A stretch of 64,000 nt of DNA, from assembly GCF_000346485.2 (NCBI RefSeq), contig NZ_KQ976354.1, forward strand, positions 10,374,341-10,438,340, written 5' to 3'. Shown one piece after another: positions 1-9,639 of this stretch. The position numbers and the translations under genes were made by a program. A model generated the notes under the pieces. It was not told where the DNA came from. It saw only the letters and a list, made by a program, of their open reading frames with translations, and did not search any database. The stretch is from Scytonema hofmannii PCC 7110. GTDB lineage: Bacteria > Cyanobacteriota > Cyanobacteriia > Cyanobacteriales > Nostocaceae. Numbering within the stretch: the stretch's first letter is position 1; each line of letters begins with the position of its first letter.

Positions 1-6
1 TATCCT

Positions 7-348
7 TTATAATTCATACTTTTTTGATGCTCTGTCATCTTGTTCATCCGTTTCCAAATGTGCTTGTGCTAAGAGCCTTTTGCCATGAATAACTGCCGCA
101 ATTGTTACAGTGTTACCTTGAATCTGATAAATAATTCGATAGGTGTAAGCAAACAGTTCCCTAATGCTACCATCATTAAATTCTGGCACCATTGGTCCAG
201 AAATCGGGAGTTGGCTTAACTTACGAGAAGAATCAAGTATTCTCTGAACTACTGTGGCAGCGTAGGAAGCGGAGTCCCGAAATATGTATGCCGCGATCGC
301 GTCTACATCTTCAAGCGCTTTGGGAGACCAAACTACTCGATAAGCCAT
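7..348 (-). CDS. ParE/RelE-family toxin (type II toxin-antitoxin)
   Basis: A 113-residue basic protein with the ParE/RelE-fold pattern: an N-terminal strand with WSPKALEDVDAIAAYI, then a helical hairpin, and a C-terminal core in which FAYTYRIIYQI is followed by a strand ending VIHGKR. RelE-type members cleave mRNA on the ribosome and ParE-type members inhibit gyrase; the WSPKA...D...I start and YRIIY core fit the ParE side better, but the target cannot be told from sequence. It lies downstream of, and overlaps by 16 bases, the small gene at 333-521, the usual antitoxin-first operon. The overlap implies translational coupling. Confidence 0.85.
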   Translation of the reverse strand: MAYRVVWSPKALEDVDAIAAYIFRDSASYAATVVQRILDSSRKLSQLPISGPMVPEFNDGSIRELFAYTYRIIYQIQGNTVTIAAVIHGKRLLAQAHLETDEQDDRASKKYEL

Positions 349-521
349 TTACGTAAAAGCGCCTCGGCTTCCTCTTGAGAGATAGTGTCCTTACTGTCAG
401 CTGCCAACAAACCCTGTCGCACTTTTTCAAGTACGTACAGGTGATACTGAACATCCTCAACAGAACAATCATCTGGTAGTTTGCTCAGCAGAGATTGGAC
501 TTTTTCCTTTGTAGTACTCAT
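333..521 (-). CDS. Small antitoxin-like protein paired with ParE-type toxin
   Basis: A 62-residue acidic protein (MSTTKEKVQSLLSKLPDDCS...) with a C-terminal helix (ISQEEAEALLRKWL) of the kind that wraps a RelE/ParE toxin. The LSKLPDDCSVEDVQYHLYVLEKV part resembles the cyanobacterial antitoxins that commonly precede RelE/ParE toxins. The gene is immediately upstream of the toxin, in the same direction, with a 16-base overlap. Autoregulation of the pair is inferred from how such operons normally work. No DNA-binding fold is obvious to me. Confidence 0.75.
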   Translation of the reverse strand: MSTTKEKVQSLLSKLPDDCSVEDVQYHLYVLEKVRQGLLAADSKDTISQEEAEALLRKWLIE

Positions 522-596
522 AGCATTTTTTTTAGTAAATTTATATGAATTATTTTTTAAGGGTAGGCAAAGAACCTACCCTTAATCTACATTCTG

Positions 597-2426
597 TTAA
601 AAGTTTTCGTACTTCGCAATGGCATCCTTTATCTTCTCTAACACTTCAGAGACAAGCATACTACCTAATTCTCCAGAAGCCCTAGTACGGATACTGAGAG
701 TATTACTTTCTACCTCTTTTGCTCCCACCACTGCCATGACGGGAATTTTTTCTTTCTCAGCATTGCGAATCAGTTTACCCAGGCGATCGCCAGTGGTATC
801 TACTTCTGCACGAATACCCAACATTCTCATTTTTGCTGCCACATCCAAAGCATAATCCAGTTGTCCTTCGCCCACTGGCAGCAATCTGGCTTGTATTGGG
901 GCTAACCACAAAGGAAAATCGCCTGCATACTCTTCAATCAAGATACCGATCAGCCGTTCTAGGGAACCGAAAGGCGCACGGTGAATCATAACTGGGCGTT
1001 TGCGGACCCCATCTTCAGCCACATATTCCAAATCAAACCTTTCTGGCAGATTATAATCTACCTGCACAGTTCCCAGTTGCCACTCTCGCTCTAAGGCATC
1101 ACTAAAAATAAAGTCAAGCTTGGGACCGTAAAAGGCTGCTTCTCCAATTCCCAGGAAATGCTCCATTCCTAGCTGTTCGACAGCACGCTGAATAGCACCT
1201 TCTGCTTTTTCCCAAACATCATCCGAACCAATATACTTATCGCTAGCCGGATCGCGAAAACTCAGTCTAGCTTTAAACTTTTTCAGTTGCAGTTTGTTGA
1301 AGACCGACAAAATCAAGTCTACAACATTGAGGAACTCATTATCCAACTGTTCTGGCGTTACAAATAAGTGAGAATCATCAACAGTGAAACCCCTTACCCT
1401 TGTCAAACCACCCAATTCCCCAGATTGTTCGTAACGGTAAACAGTCCCAAACTCTGCCAACCGCATTGGGAGTTCTCTATAGGAACGCAAATCGCTTTTA
1501 TAGATTTGGATGTGAAATGGGCAATTCATCGGCTTGAGGACGAAACCTTGCTCTTGTTTTTCGGCTTCTTCATCCTCCGCCATCAAAGGAAACATATCTT
1601 CTTTATATTTCTGCCAGTGTCCGGAGGTCTTAAATAAGTCAACTCTGGCAATGTGAGGAGTGACTACTGGTAAATATCCCCGTTTTAGCTGTTCCTGTTT
1701 GAGAAAGTCTTCTAAAAGACTCCTCAACAGTGTTCCCTTCGGTGTCCACAATGGTAACCCCGGTCCTACCAAGTCAGAAAAGATAAATAATCCCAGTTCT
1801 TTACCCAGTCTCCGGTGATCTCGTCGTAGTGCTTCTTCCTTGCGCCGTTTGTATTCGGCGAGTTGTTCTGGTGTTTCCCAAGCAGTTGCGTATATACGTT
1901 GTAACTGTGCTTTTGTTTCGTCTCCACGCCAATAAGCACCGGCAACGCTTTCCAATTCAATCGCTTTTGGGTTAAGCTCCTTTGTATTTTCCACATGAGG
2001 TCCGGCGCACAAATCCCACCATTCATTTCCTAAATGGTAAATTGTAATCGGTTCCTCTTTAATGTCCGCTAGAATTTCTAACTTATATGGTTCGTTAATT
2101 TCTTTAATCCGGCGTTCAGCTTCTTCGCGGTTCACTTCTTCTCGAATAACTGGTAGCTTTTTATTAATTAACTTTACCATTTCCTTGTAAATGGCTTTCA
2201 AATCCTGTTCTGAGAAGGGTTCAGGATTGTCAAAGTCATAGTAAAAGCCGTTCTCAATCCAAGGACCGATTGTAACTTGCGCCTTGGGAAACAGCTTTTG
2301 TACAGCCATCGCCATAACATGAGAGGCAGTGTGGCGAATTTTTTTTAGAGTCTCTGACTCGCTAGTACGCGGCAAATATACTATCTTTTCAGATTGTTCT
2401 AGTTGATTAGATGATTCTGGCGGCAT
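597..2426 (-). CDS. thrS: Threonyl-tRNA synthetase
   Basis: Class II aminoacyl-tRNA synthetase that charges tRNA-Thr in the cytoplasm. The 609-residue protein starts almost directly with the editing domain: the HxxxH site is at H32/H36 (RHTASHVMA) and the second editing motif CAGPH is at 140-144. The catalytic core follows, with the zinc cysteine C302 in MNCPFH, motif 2 around RYEQSGELGGLTRVRGF (331-347) and a zinc histidine at H353, then the C-terminal anticodon-binding domain. The N-terminal TGS domain of 640-residue bacterial ThrRS is absent. That short form is, as far as I recall, common in cyanobacteria. The gene stands alone between toxin genes and a long intergenic region. Confidence 0.97.
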   Translation of the reverse strand: MPPESSNQLEQSEKIVYLPRTSESETLKKIRHTASHVMAMAVQKLFPKAQVTIGPWIENGFYYDFDNPEPFSEQDLKAIYKEMVKLINKKLPVIREEVNREEAERRIKEINEPYKLEILADIKEEPITIYHLGNEWWDLCAGPHVENTKELNPKAIELESVAGAYWRGDETKAQLQRIYATAWETPEQLAEYKRRKEEALRRDHRRLGKELGLFIFSDLVGPGLPLWTPKGTLLRSLLEDFLKQEQLKRGYLPVVTPHIARVDLFKTSGHWQKYKEDMFPLMAEDEEAEKQEQGFVLKPMNCPFHIQIYKSDLRSYRELPMRLAEFGTVYRYEQSGELGGLTRVRGFTVDDSHLFVTPEQLDNEFLNVVDLILSVFNKLQLKKFKARLSFRDPASDKYIGSDDVWEKAEGAIQRAVEQLGMEHFLGIGEAAFYGPKLDFIFSDALEREWQLGTVQVDYNLPERFDLEYVAEDGVRKRPVMIHRAPFGSLERLIGILIEEYAGDFPLWLAPIQARLLPVGEGQLDYALDVAAKMRMLGIRAEVDTTGDRLGKLIRNAEKEKIPVMAVVGAKEVESNTLSIRTRASGELGSMLVSEVLEKIKDAIAKYENF

Positions 2427-3399
2427 CGGCTATAAAATAATTGGCGAAACGATTGAACTGTTAAGTTATGAGTTAAATTTATAACAAATATAATTAACTA
2501 TAATACACTTTTATTTTCATCTTGTCAGCTTTTATTTGTTGTGGTTGTAAACCTTAGTATTTCAATATAACCATGTTTGAGTCTCTTCATTCATTGTTTA
2601 ACAACTATTAAGTCATTCATAAAATCTAACCGTATATAGTTGCTTTTCGCTCATGACTCTGATACCAGGGAGTGGGGAGTAGGGAGTGGGGAGTAGGGGT
2701 AAGAAATTTTCATTCCCTCGTTGTGGACAATTGCCCATGGGTGTCTATCTTGATTTGTCAGATCTAATCTGAATATAACTAGTTGAATAGTTGTGGGTTT
2801 ATTTTTACAAACCCACCGGCTCAATTTATTTCTAATCAAAGAATTGGCACTATATTTTAACTAATGGCTCTCACTAATTTGACATTTTTCTAAAATTTTA
2901 CTATTAACAGGAGTTCAACACTAAACTATCCTCTCGGTTCTGGTGAGTTTTACTCGATTGTACATAAGTTTAACTTAACTTATTGTTAACTCATAATTAT
3001 AAGATGATTTATCGCTATATTAGGGGGTTGGGGACTGGCGACTGGGGATAAATGGCTGCCAGAACTCCGACTTCTCCTGCGAAGTCGGAGTTCTGAGTGT
3101 TTTCTGAGAATTAGGAAAATATTTAAAAACTTTTAAAACTTTTAGAAGACAAATACTGTGCAGTAATTAATACAAGTGTTGTGATAATTATCAGCAATTT
3201 TGCTAGAGTATTTATGGTTTTTTTAAAAATCCCTCTGCGGAATCTGTACAATTGCCTTGAAGATTTTATATAATAAGTGAAATGTAGCTAATGTTACAAA
3301 TGCTTAAAAATCTCTGACTTGTGAAAGAGATTGAAAAAATGTTAAGAATCGTAAATAGAGTTAATATTAGTATGAAAGTTAAGAATATGCTTTTCATTT
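2427..3399. other. Long intergenic region with dispersed repeats, no gene seen
   Basis: About 970 AT-rich bases between divergent transcription units. At 2668-2699 there is a run of the GGGAGT/GGGGAGTAGG repeat family that recurs through the window. At 3061-3094 there is a perfect hairpin repeat (own entry). At 3182-3193 there is a 12-base palindrome TGATAATTATCA. A 62-codon open frame at 2651-2839 overlaps the repeats and shows no protein-like features. Promoters for thrS and for the DUF2605 gene must lie here, but I cannot point to them. Confidence 0.6.
3061..3094. repeat. Perfect 14-bp hairpin (dispersed palindromic repeat)
   Basis: Two 14-base arms (AGAACTCCGACTTC and its exact complement) flank a 6-base loop. 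The core CCGACTTC...GAAGTCGG recurs at 24280-24304, so this is a dispersed palindromic repeat family rather than a terminator unique to one gene. No U-run follows. Confidence 0.8.
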
Positions 3400-3738
3400 A
3401 TGCAAGACTCTAATTTATCTGAATCAGAGTTGCTCAAAACGGTTTTGCAACCACTATTAGAAGATTTTCAGTATTGGTTTGCGCGATCGCGTAACTTTTT
3501 GGAAACAGAGCAGCTTTCATTTATGAGTCCAAACGAACAATCAGACTTACTCATGAGAGTCAAGCAAGCACAAGCGGAAGTAAACACAGCTAAGATGCTA
3601 TTTACAGCAACTGACAGCAAAGTAGGAATTGATATGGCAACGTTAGTACCTTGGCATCAATTGGTATCGCAATGCTGGAATGTAGCGATGCGCTTCCGTC
3701 AAATGCGAGATAATGAACAGCAGAGAGACAGCATATAA
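3400..3738 (+). CDS. DUF2605-family cyanobacterial protein
   Basis: A 112-residue soluble, mostly helical protein (SELLKTVLQPLLEDFQYWFARSR at about residues 9-31). The LLEDFQYWF...L...MS and LVPWHQLV segments match the DUF2605 family, found in cyanobacteria and of unknown function. It is followed 190 bases later by the DUF2973 gene on the same strand. From memory the two families are often adjacent, which suggests a shared role. ATG start; no strong ribosome binding site seen. Confidence 0.75.
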   Translation: MQDSNLSESELLKTVLQPLLEDFQYWFARSRNFLETEQLSFMSPNEQSDLLMRVKQAQAEVNTAKMLFTATDSKVGIDMATLVPWHQLVSQCWNVAMRFRQMRDNEQQRDSI

Positions 3739-3929
3739 GTCAAGATTCATTAACATTTTTTCCAAAAACAATGTGTATATTATGCTACCTTTCCTTTTTC
3801 TGAGTTAAAATTTCTCATTTTTATGAATATAAGCGCACCTGGAGTGCGTTAAGCATTTGGCATCTTTGGGATTCACTGACTGCATTTAAAAACTCATCAT
3901 TAGAATTTGCTACTTCTGGAGGAAAAACA

Positions 3930-4241
3930 ATGTTACATCTACTTTACATTTTTGCTTTTACCCTACTAGCTTTCATAGCAGTTGCAAACTTAATTCGCAA
4001 TTTGATTTTATTTAGTTTTGACAGAGAGCGAGTTTACCCGCCAAAATCCGTATCTTTAGGAGATCGGAGCACTCATAAATCATTTACACCACATCCAGAG
4101 CTACTTGATGCGTCCGGTAACTTAATCAGAGAACCATTGTTAGTCATGCGATCGATCAACGTTGAAGACGCCCGCCAAAAACTTGATGCACTTTACGAAG
4201 CTTCTCCAGGACAGAAAATCGAGAACCAAAAGGAAGAATAA
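3930..4241 (+). CDS. DUF2973-family membrane-anchored protein
   Basis: A 103-residue protein with one N-terminal membrane segment (residues 2-24, LLYIFAFTLLAFIAVANLI) followed by a basic/polar tail. The tail contains the family-like segment PHPELLDASGNLIREPLLVMRS, where the next gene product region typically continues to a short charged end. A good ribosome binding site (GGAGG) lies 7 bases before the ATG. It probably forms an operon with the DUF2605 gene upstream. Function unknown; a single-pass membrane location is inferred from hydropathy read by eye. Confidence 0.75.
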   Translation: MLHLLYIFAFTLLAFIAVANLIRNLILFSFDRERVYPPKSVSLGDRSTHKSFTPHPELLDASGNLIREPLLVMRSINVEDARQKLDALYEASPGQKIENQKEE

Positions 4242-4338
4242 ATTTTAGATTTTGGATTAAATGAATTTTAGATTTTGGATTTTGGATTTTGGATTTGAAA
4301 TTCTCAATCCAAAATCTAAAATCTAAAATCCAAAATTT
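4241..4338. repeat. GATTTTG-type repeat with inverted arm
   Basis: Several copies of a 7-8 base unit (ATTTTGG/AGATTTTGG) are followed within 10 bases by their inverted complement (CCAAAATCTAAAAT). The arms can form a long hairpin between two convergent genes, so it may act as a bidirectional transcription stop. The same unit occurs at 10405-10440, 44321-44371 and 45529-45558. Confidence 0.75.
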
Positions 4339-4340
4339 TA

Positions 4341-6620
4341 TCAGGCTTCAATCACAACTCGGAGGTTACCGCGTTTCTTGGCAACGCGACAAGCTGTTGT
4401 GCTTCCGGAACGCTCAAATTCTAAGTCTAGAATTGTACCACCAACGCGCAAATTGTGTAGGGACAGACGAGCGATCGACTCCGGTAAGGCGGGGTCGATA
4501 ATTCGCAAGCAATTGTTGGGAGCATCCGGCACTAAGTTAACTATCATTTGCAGCAGTTGAAAAATGCTGCCAGTAGCCCAAGCCTGAGGCGTACAAGCAA
4601 CAGGATACTGCACGGGGGCATTATCGACCTTGCGCTCGTAGCCGCAGAACAACTCTGGAGGACGACTGTAAGGCTGCTGGTTAGTCATGTCGAATAAACC
4701 CTCAAAAAGTTCCAAGGCTTGATCGATTAAACCGAGGGAACGCAAACCCATAGCAATGAGGGAGTTATCGTGAGGCCAAACAGAACCAATGTGATACCCC
4801 ATTGGATTGTAAGCAGGTGATAAACTACTTAAGGTACGAATACCCCAACCATTAAACATATCCGGTCCGCGCAATCGTTCGGCAACACTGTAAGCTTTTT
4901 CTGGAGTAAATATTCCTAAATGCAAGCAGTGACCTGGATTCGAGGTAATACTGTCTACGTGCTTGCCATCGCCATCTAAAGCCAAGGCACAAAAATCTTG
5001 GTCTTCCATCCAAAAGTCTCTGTTGAAGCGAAGCTTAAGATTTCTGGCTTCTTCCGTCCATCGATCTGACAAATCAATGCGCTTCTTCATCCTAGCAATT
5101 TCTGCTAGGCGTAGTTTGGCAGCATAAACATAAGCTTGAACTTCACAGAGGGAAATCGGTCCGTTAGCTAACTCTCCCTTGCGGTTAACAATACAATCTC
5201 CAGAATCTTTCCACCCTTGGTTAGCAAGTCCCTTTTTAGATTTGCGATAGTAGCTGAGGTAACCCGTATTTTTCATACTGCGGTCAATCCATTCCATTGC
5301 AAAGAGTGCATGAGACCAAAGTTGCTCTAAAGTCTCTCCATCATGAGTCCATGCATAATATTCAGCATATAGCATCAGCCATAAGGGAGTGGCATCCACC
5401 GTACCGTAGTAAGGTGTGTGAGGAATTTCTTGGCAACGTGCCAATTCTCCAAACCGCAGCTCGTGTAACATCTTACCCGGTTCTTCGTCTCGGCGATCGT
5501 TTTCTACTTTTCCTTGGTAATTTGCCAGTATGTATAGAGTTTCCTTCGCAATCTGAGGATTCAACATTAAGGTTTGAGAAGCCGCAATGATGGAGTCTCT
5601 GCCAAACAGTGCGGAGAACCACGGGACACCTGCGGAAACAGTCTTGTATTTCCCAAAAGATTGGCGCAATAAATACATATCCTGTTCGGCACGCTCAATA
5701 ATTTGATTAAAATAGCTTTTATCCGAACGAATTTGTGTAATTTGATGCACCCAGTTTTGCTCTTCCATCAACTCAGAAGCTTTTGCTTGTCCCAAGGTGA
5801 TAGCAGCACTGACTGTAGAACTCGATTGGTTGTTGGTGAGTAAATTCACTCGATAGCCCAACTTTTGGGTTTCGTGGGAAGCCAATTCCAATCGCCAAAT
5901 AGCAGTATATCCTTTGAAATAGTCTGGTTGCCGATACTGGAATTGAATGCGGGATTCCATCACCAAACCGTCAAGACCTTGATAGGCAAGTGAGAGTGAT
6001 TGTTCCTTATGGGTGGGGTTTTGAGCTTGTGCAAGAATGCCTTCAAGAGAAGATGTTTCCTCGTGTGCTTCCTCTATATGCCGCAAAAGTTTACCCCGAT
6101 TGTCTCGGCTATAGCCACGAACTTCAAATAAATCGGCAAAATCTGCTTCAAAGCTGATACTTAGTTCAAAAGAAATGGAAGTTGTGCTATAATTTGCTAT
6201 CTCCAATTCTTCAAACAAAGCGCCATTCAGTACAAATTCCCGACGAATACCTAATGTATCTGGCCTCAGGCGTTCGTCTATTCTGGGATTAGTACATAAT
6301 ACTGACAGTGAAAATCCTTTGTCGGCTGTACTGCTGAGGAGTACGGGGGAATGCCCTTCAATTTGCAATTCCAAACGGCTGAGGAATCGGGTATCACTGC
6401 AGAACAGCCCCAAACTGGGACCGTCATTTAGCCCGCAGCCAGAGACATTTCCTAGAGTGTCTGTTATGAAAAATAAATCATCATCTTTAACCGTCAACGT
6501 TGGTTGCGGTTTTTCACTGATGACGCAGGGCCACTCTGAAATAGGTACTTGGTCAGCAGGAACAAAGGTTTTTCCGTCCAGAATAATTTTCTCCGGGGTC
6601 ATGAGGGTATCCGGTGTCAT
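4341..6620 (-). CDS. Amylo-alpha-1,6-glucosidase / glycogen-debranching-type enzyme
   Basis: A protein of about 759 residues with two parts. The N-terminal beta-rich domain (roughly 40-260: DDDLFFITDTLGNVSG, LGLFCSDTRFLSRLELQI) is typical of the debranching-enzyme N-terminal family. The (alpha/alpha)6-barrel catalytic domain (about 310-740) contains GVPWFSALFGRDSIIAASQTL, TVDATPLWLMLYAEY, KDSGDCI and GSVWPHDNSLIAMGL. Enzymes of this type hydrolyse alpha-1,6 branches or related oligosaccharides; the true substrate in cyanobacteria is not settled from sequence. I use the ATG at 6620; the frame opens 6 bases earlier with TTG, and a third choice is the ATG at 6602. A tandem repeat lies just upstream. 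Confidence 0.88.
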   Translation of the reverse strand: MTPDTLMTPEKIILDGKTFVPADQVPISEWPCVISEKPQPTLTVKDDDLFFITDTLGNVSGCGLNDGPSLGLFCSDTRFLSRLELQIEGHSPVLLSSTADKGFSLSVLCTNPRIDERLRPDTLGIRREFVLNGALFEELEIANYSTTSISFELSISFEADFADLFEVRGYSRDNRGKLLRHIEEAHEETSSLEGILAQAQNPTHKEQSLSLAYQGLDGLVMESRIQFQYRQPDYFKGYTAIWRLELASHETQKLGYRVNLLTNNQSSSTVSAAITLGQAKASELMEEQNWVHQITQIRSDKSYFNQIIERAEQDMYLLRQSFGKYKTVSAGVPWFSALFGRDSIIAASQTLMLNPQIAKETLYILANYQGKVENDRRDEEPGKMLHELRFGELARCQEIPHTPYYGTVDATPLWLMLYAEYYAWTHDGETLEQLWSHALFAMEWIDRSMKNTGYLSYYRKSKKGLANQGWKDSGDCIVNRKGELANGPISLCEVQAYVYAAKLRLAEIARMKKRIDLSDRWTEEARNLKLRFNRDFWMEDQDFCALALDGDGKHVDSITSNPGHCLHLGIFTPEKAYSVAERLRGPDMFNGWGIRTLSSLSPAYNPMGYHIGSVWPHDNSLIAMGLRSLGLIDQALELFEGLFDMTNQQPYSRPPELFCGYERKVDNAPVQYPVACTPQAWATGSIFQLLQMIVNLVPDAPNNCLRIIDPALPESIARLSLHNLRVGGTILDLEFERSGSTTACRVAKKRGNLRVVIEA

Positions 6621-6626
6621 CAGCAA

Positions 6627-7624
6627 TATCCGTGTGTACAGGTCTACTTTTTTTTCGCGTTCGCTCTTAGCGCAAGCTGAAAGAGTGCTTATCGCTCTTA
6701 GCGCAAGCTGAAAGAGTGCTTATCGCCTTTGGCGCAAGCCGATCATAGTGCTTATCGCATCAGCGTCAACAGGAAAAAAGACGTCAATCCGAACTGATTT
6801 GAGCCACTGAGCAAAGATAATAATCGCATACACCCGGTTACAGGGTATGGATCTAACTCACAACATCAAATCTTTATAAATATTTATTTCTTACAAAACT
6901 AGGGAACAGGGGAGTCCCTGTTCTTTGTTCGCTTTTAAAAAAATGCGCGTTGTGGGAGTAGCGCCCACTTTAAAAAAAGATGTTTTTCTCTCAAGAGCGA
7001 ATCCCTAAGAAAAATACCTTTTTTTAAACCAGCACTTTTAAGTGTTTATTTCCCTGTTCTCGTTTCTCTGTTCCCTGTTCCCTCTGAAAATGTGAATATA
7101 CCTCAGAATAGACTCAAACATAACCTCAAACAATAAGATTTGAACTTTTCTCTAACTTATCTCTAACATATTAAGTAGATTTTTTTTAAATGTGCTAAAA
7201 AAGAATAAATATATTTTTTTTAGTAACAAAACTGCTAACTCAATTACATATTTTGACATTTGAAATACACGCAGGGTGAGCATTGTCCACCATAGCCGGA
7301 GGACACACCACCCTCGTTTAACCACTCACCACTACCTAAAGTAGAGCTTGGTGAACTATATTAGATTATGCAAGTCAGCTATTATTGAAACCTCCCAATA
7401 TCAGCCGATGAATAACTACAACGTACAATGGTTGTGGCAAGCGTCTTCTCCATATCTTGAAGACCCATTCCCTATACCCCACAGCCCGCTCCTTATTTTT
7501 TAATTGAGAGGAGTTTCACAATTCTTTACATATTGCAACCATCTTATTAACTAAAGAGTCCGTTGTAATTTGTACAATCAGCTGTGACATGGATTTTATC
7601 TGAGATTGTGGCTACCAAAAGACA
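6627..7624. other. Long intergenic region, only repeats seen
   Basis: Roughly 1 kb between divergently transcribed genes. The first 130 bases contain the 31-bp tandem repeat (own entry). The rest is AT-rich with pyrimidine-rich runs such as TCCCTGTTCCCT near 7050-7085. I see no protein-like frame. Promoters for the debranching enzyme and the histidine kinase are expected here but not identified. Confidence 0.5.
6662..6755. repeat. 31-bp tandem repeat, two perfect and one degenerate copy
   Basis: Units at 6662-6692 and 6693-6723 are identical (beginning CGCTCTTAGCGCAAGC and ending GAGTGCTTAT). A third at 6724-6755 is 32 bp with several changes. Each unit contains the small palindrome CTTAGCGCAAG-like core. 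The array begins about 40 bases upstream of the debranching-enzyme start, so it lies in that gene's leader or promoter. Confidence 0.85.
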
Positions 7625-7627
7625 TTG

Positions 7628-9637
7628 ATGAGCATTTCGACTTCCATGCTGAGTGAATTGCTACAGGCTCTACCCTACCTGCGGCCCCAGATATATTTTA
7701 AAGCTTCCTTAACGGCGCTCTCCCATGCGATGGAAGATCAAATTTTGGCGGCGACTTTAGAGCAGCCTTTAGTGATCGCTAGCTTCCAGCGAGAGCGATT
7801 TTACCGCCAAGAAGCTCATCGGTATCAGAGGCTATCTCAGCGAAGCAATCAAATATACGTACTATCAGCACCAGAAACGGATTTCACCAATAGCTCGGAA
7901 CATTATGAGAAAATTGCCTTTGAACCAGAAGATGCTTTGAGTCAAGAGTGGCATTTAGTGGTCATTGCTCAAAACTACGCGACTTGTCTGGTTTGTCGAG
8001 AAAGCGTTGGTTCCATAACTAAAAACAAAAAACTGCGAGAGAGCAGTCCTTCTTTGGACACGGATGCAGCGCGGAGGTTTGAAGGAATTTGGACAGCAGA
8101 ACGAGGTGTGAGTCTCAAAGCAGCTGAGTTGTTACTAAACAGAATTTTGGAATACAGACCGGAACTATTTGACAAAGTTGAACAAGCACGTCAAAGATTT
8201 GGGTTGGGAGAGGACAAGAGCGAAGTCACCGCCGCGCAAAGTAGCGAATATGCTTGTAACATCGATACAGACCCCTTTGTTCAACGCTTGGTGACGTACT
8301 TACAAGCAAGTCAGTATAAATTACACAAAGCTTATCGTTCTATTTCAGCTCAAGCACGAAAAGAGCGATTGGTCAATTCTATTGGTACTGCTATTAGGCG
8401 ATCGCTCAATCCTCAAGAAATTCTCAAAGTCGCTGCCGAAGAATTGGGACAAAATTTAGACGCTTGTCGTTGTTTAATTTACCGCGCTCAAGCAACAGAT
8501 GTCCAAGCCAAAATAGAACATGAGTTTTTAAGTCCTGGAGCACCATCGCTTTTAGGAAAACCTTGGCCTTTGGAAAACAACCTCCTGTTCCGGGAAGTCG
8601 TACTGCAAAACGATGGTATTTTTGTTACAGATACTCGAACTGATTCTTATATTAGTAGTTCCAAAGCACTTTCAAAACTCGTTAAAAAACACGGAATTCT
8701 TTCTTGGCTGATGGAACCCGTGTTCTACCAGGGGCGGTTGTTAGGTATTGTTGAGCTACATTATTGTAAAGAAACTATACACGATTGGCAAACTGGAGAT
8801 TTTGATTTGGTGGAAGCGATCGCAACACAAGTAGGAGTTGCTCTTATCCAAGCAGAAGCATACGCCAACTTAGAGGAACTGAACCAGCAGTTAGAAGCCC
8901 TCGATCGCACGCGCAGTAATTTGATTGCAATCACCGGTCACGAACTCCGGACTCCCTTATCCACAATACAGGTATGCTTGGAAAGCCTTGCCACCGAGCC
9001 AGATATGCCTTTAGAGTTGCGACAAGTAATGCTCAACACAGCGCTTTCTGACTCAGAAAGAATGCGAAAACTGATACAAGATTTCCTGACTCTTTCAAAC
9101 TTAGAAAGCGGACGGGTAGAGTGGCATCCCGAATCACTCCCTTTACAGGAGTGCGTTGATTTAGCCTTAAGCCGCATCCGCAGTCGCTTCGACAATGAAA
9201 ATACACCCACAATTAAAACTCAGATTGCACAAAGCCTACCCCTAGTTAAAGCTGATGGAGATTGGCTGGTGGAAGTATTAGCAAAACTGATAGATAATGC
9301 GTGTAAATTTACACCTGTGGATGGGAAAATCACGGTTAAGGCTGAGCGCAACAATCAAAAAATGGTTGAAGTTACAGTGGCTGATACCGGGCGAGGGATT
9401 GAACAGAATCGTTTAGAAATTGTATTTGACCGATTTTACCAAGAAGAAGGGGCATTGCGGCGTACTGCAGGAGGAACGGGTCTGGGCTTAGCAATTTGCC
9501 GTCAAATTGTCAATGGTTGGGGCGGAGAAATTTGGGCAGAATCCAGCGGCAAAAACAAAGGCAGTCAGTTTCACTTTACCATACCCATTATTGAGAACAG
9601 CCAAGAACAAAAACCGTCAAAAGTCAAGAGTAAATAA
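7628..9637 (+). CDS. Sensor histidine kinase with DICT and GAF domains
   Basis: A 669-residue cytoplasmic two-component kinase. Residues about 15-150 match the DICT sensory domain (PLVIASFQRERFYRQEAHRY, EWHLVVIAQNY). A GAF domain spans about 245-410. The HisKA H-box is at about 434-442 (ITGHELRTPL) and the ATPase domain at 545-655, with N-box DNACKFTP, G1 DTGRGIE, F-box FDRFYQ and G2 GGTGLGLAI. All kinase signature residues are present. No receiver domain or adjacent response regulator is encoded, so its partner is elsewhere. I prefer the ATG at 7628 to the TTG one codon earlier. No membrane segment is seen, so it probably senses an internal signal. Confidence 0.93.
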   Translation: MSISTSMLSELLQALPYLRPQIYFKASLTALSHAMEDQILAATLEQPLVIASFQRERFYRQEAHRYQRLSQRSNQIYVLSAPETDFTNSSEHYEKIAFEPEDALSQEWHLVVIAQNYATCLVCRESVGSITKNKKLRESSPSLDTDAARRFEGIWTAERGVSLKAAELLLNRILEYRPELFDKVEQARQRFGLGEDKSEVTAAQSSEYACNIDTDPFVQRLVTYLQASQYKLHKAYRSISAQARKERLVNSIGTAIRRSLNPQEILKVAAEELGQNLDACRCLIYRAQATDVQAKIEHEFLSPGAPSLLGKPWPLENNLLFREVVLQNDGIFVTDTRTDSYISSSKALSKLVKKHGILSWLMEPVFYQGRLLGIVELHYCKETIHDWQTGDFDLVEAIATQVGVALIQAEAYANLEELNQQLEALDRTRSNLIAITGHELRTPLSTIQVCLESLATEPDMPLELRQVMLNTALSDSERMRKLIQDFLTLSNLESGRVEWHPESLPLQECVDLALSRIRSRFDNENTPTIKTQIAQSLPLVKADGDWLVEVLAKLIDNACKFTPVDGKITVKAERNNQKMVEVTVADTGRGIEQNRLEIVFDRFYQEEGALRRTAGGTGLGLAICRQIVNGWGGEIWAESSGKNKGSQFHFTIPIIENSQEQKPSKVKSK

Positions 9638-9639
9638 AA

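Noticed and set aside
170-190. Degenerate PD-(D/E)XK site in the helicase protein, residues 170-189 (coordinates given as residues of the 20597-24241 product)
   Set aside because: The strand pattern is suggestive (DTLILL...LKIVCVDLS) but the E-x-K element is absent, so no nuclease is claimed.
2651-2839. 62-codon open frame on the minus strand
   Set aside because: Its C-terminal codons are the GGGGAGT dispersed repeat and the rest shows no conserved or protein-like features.
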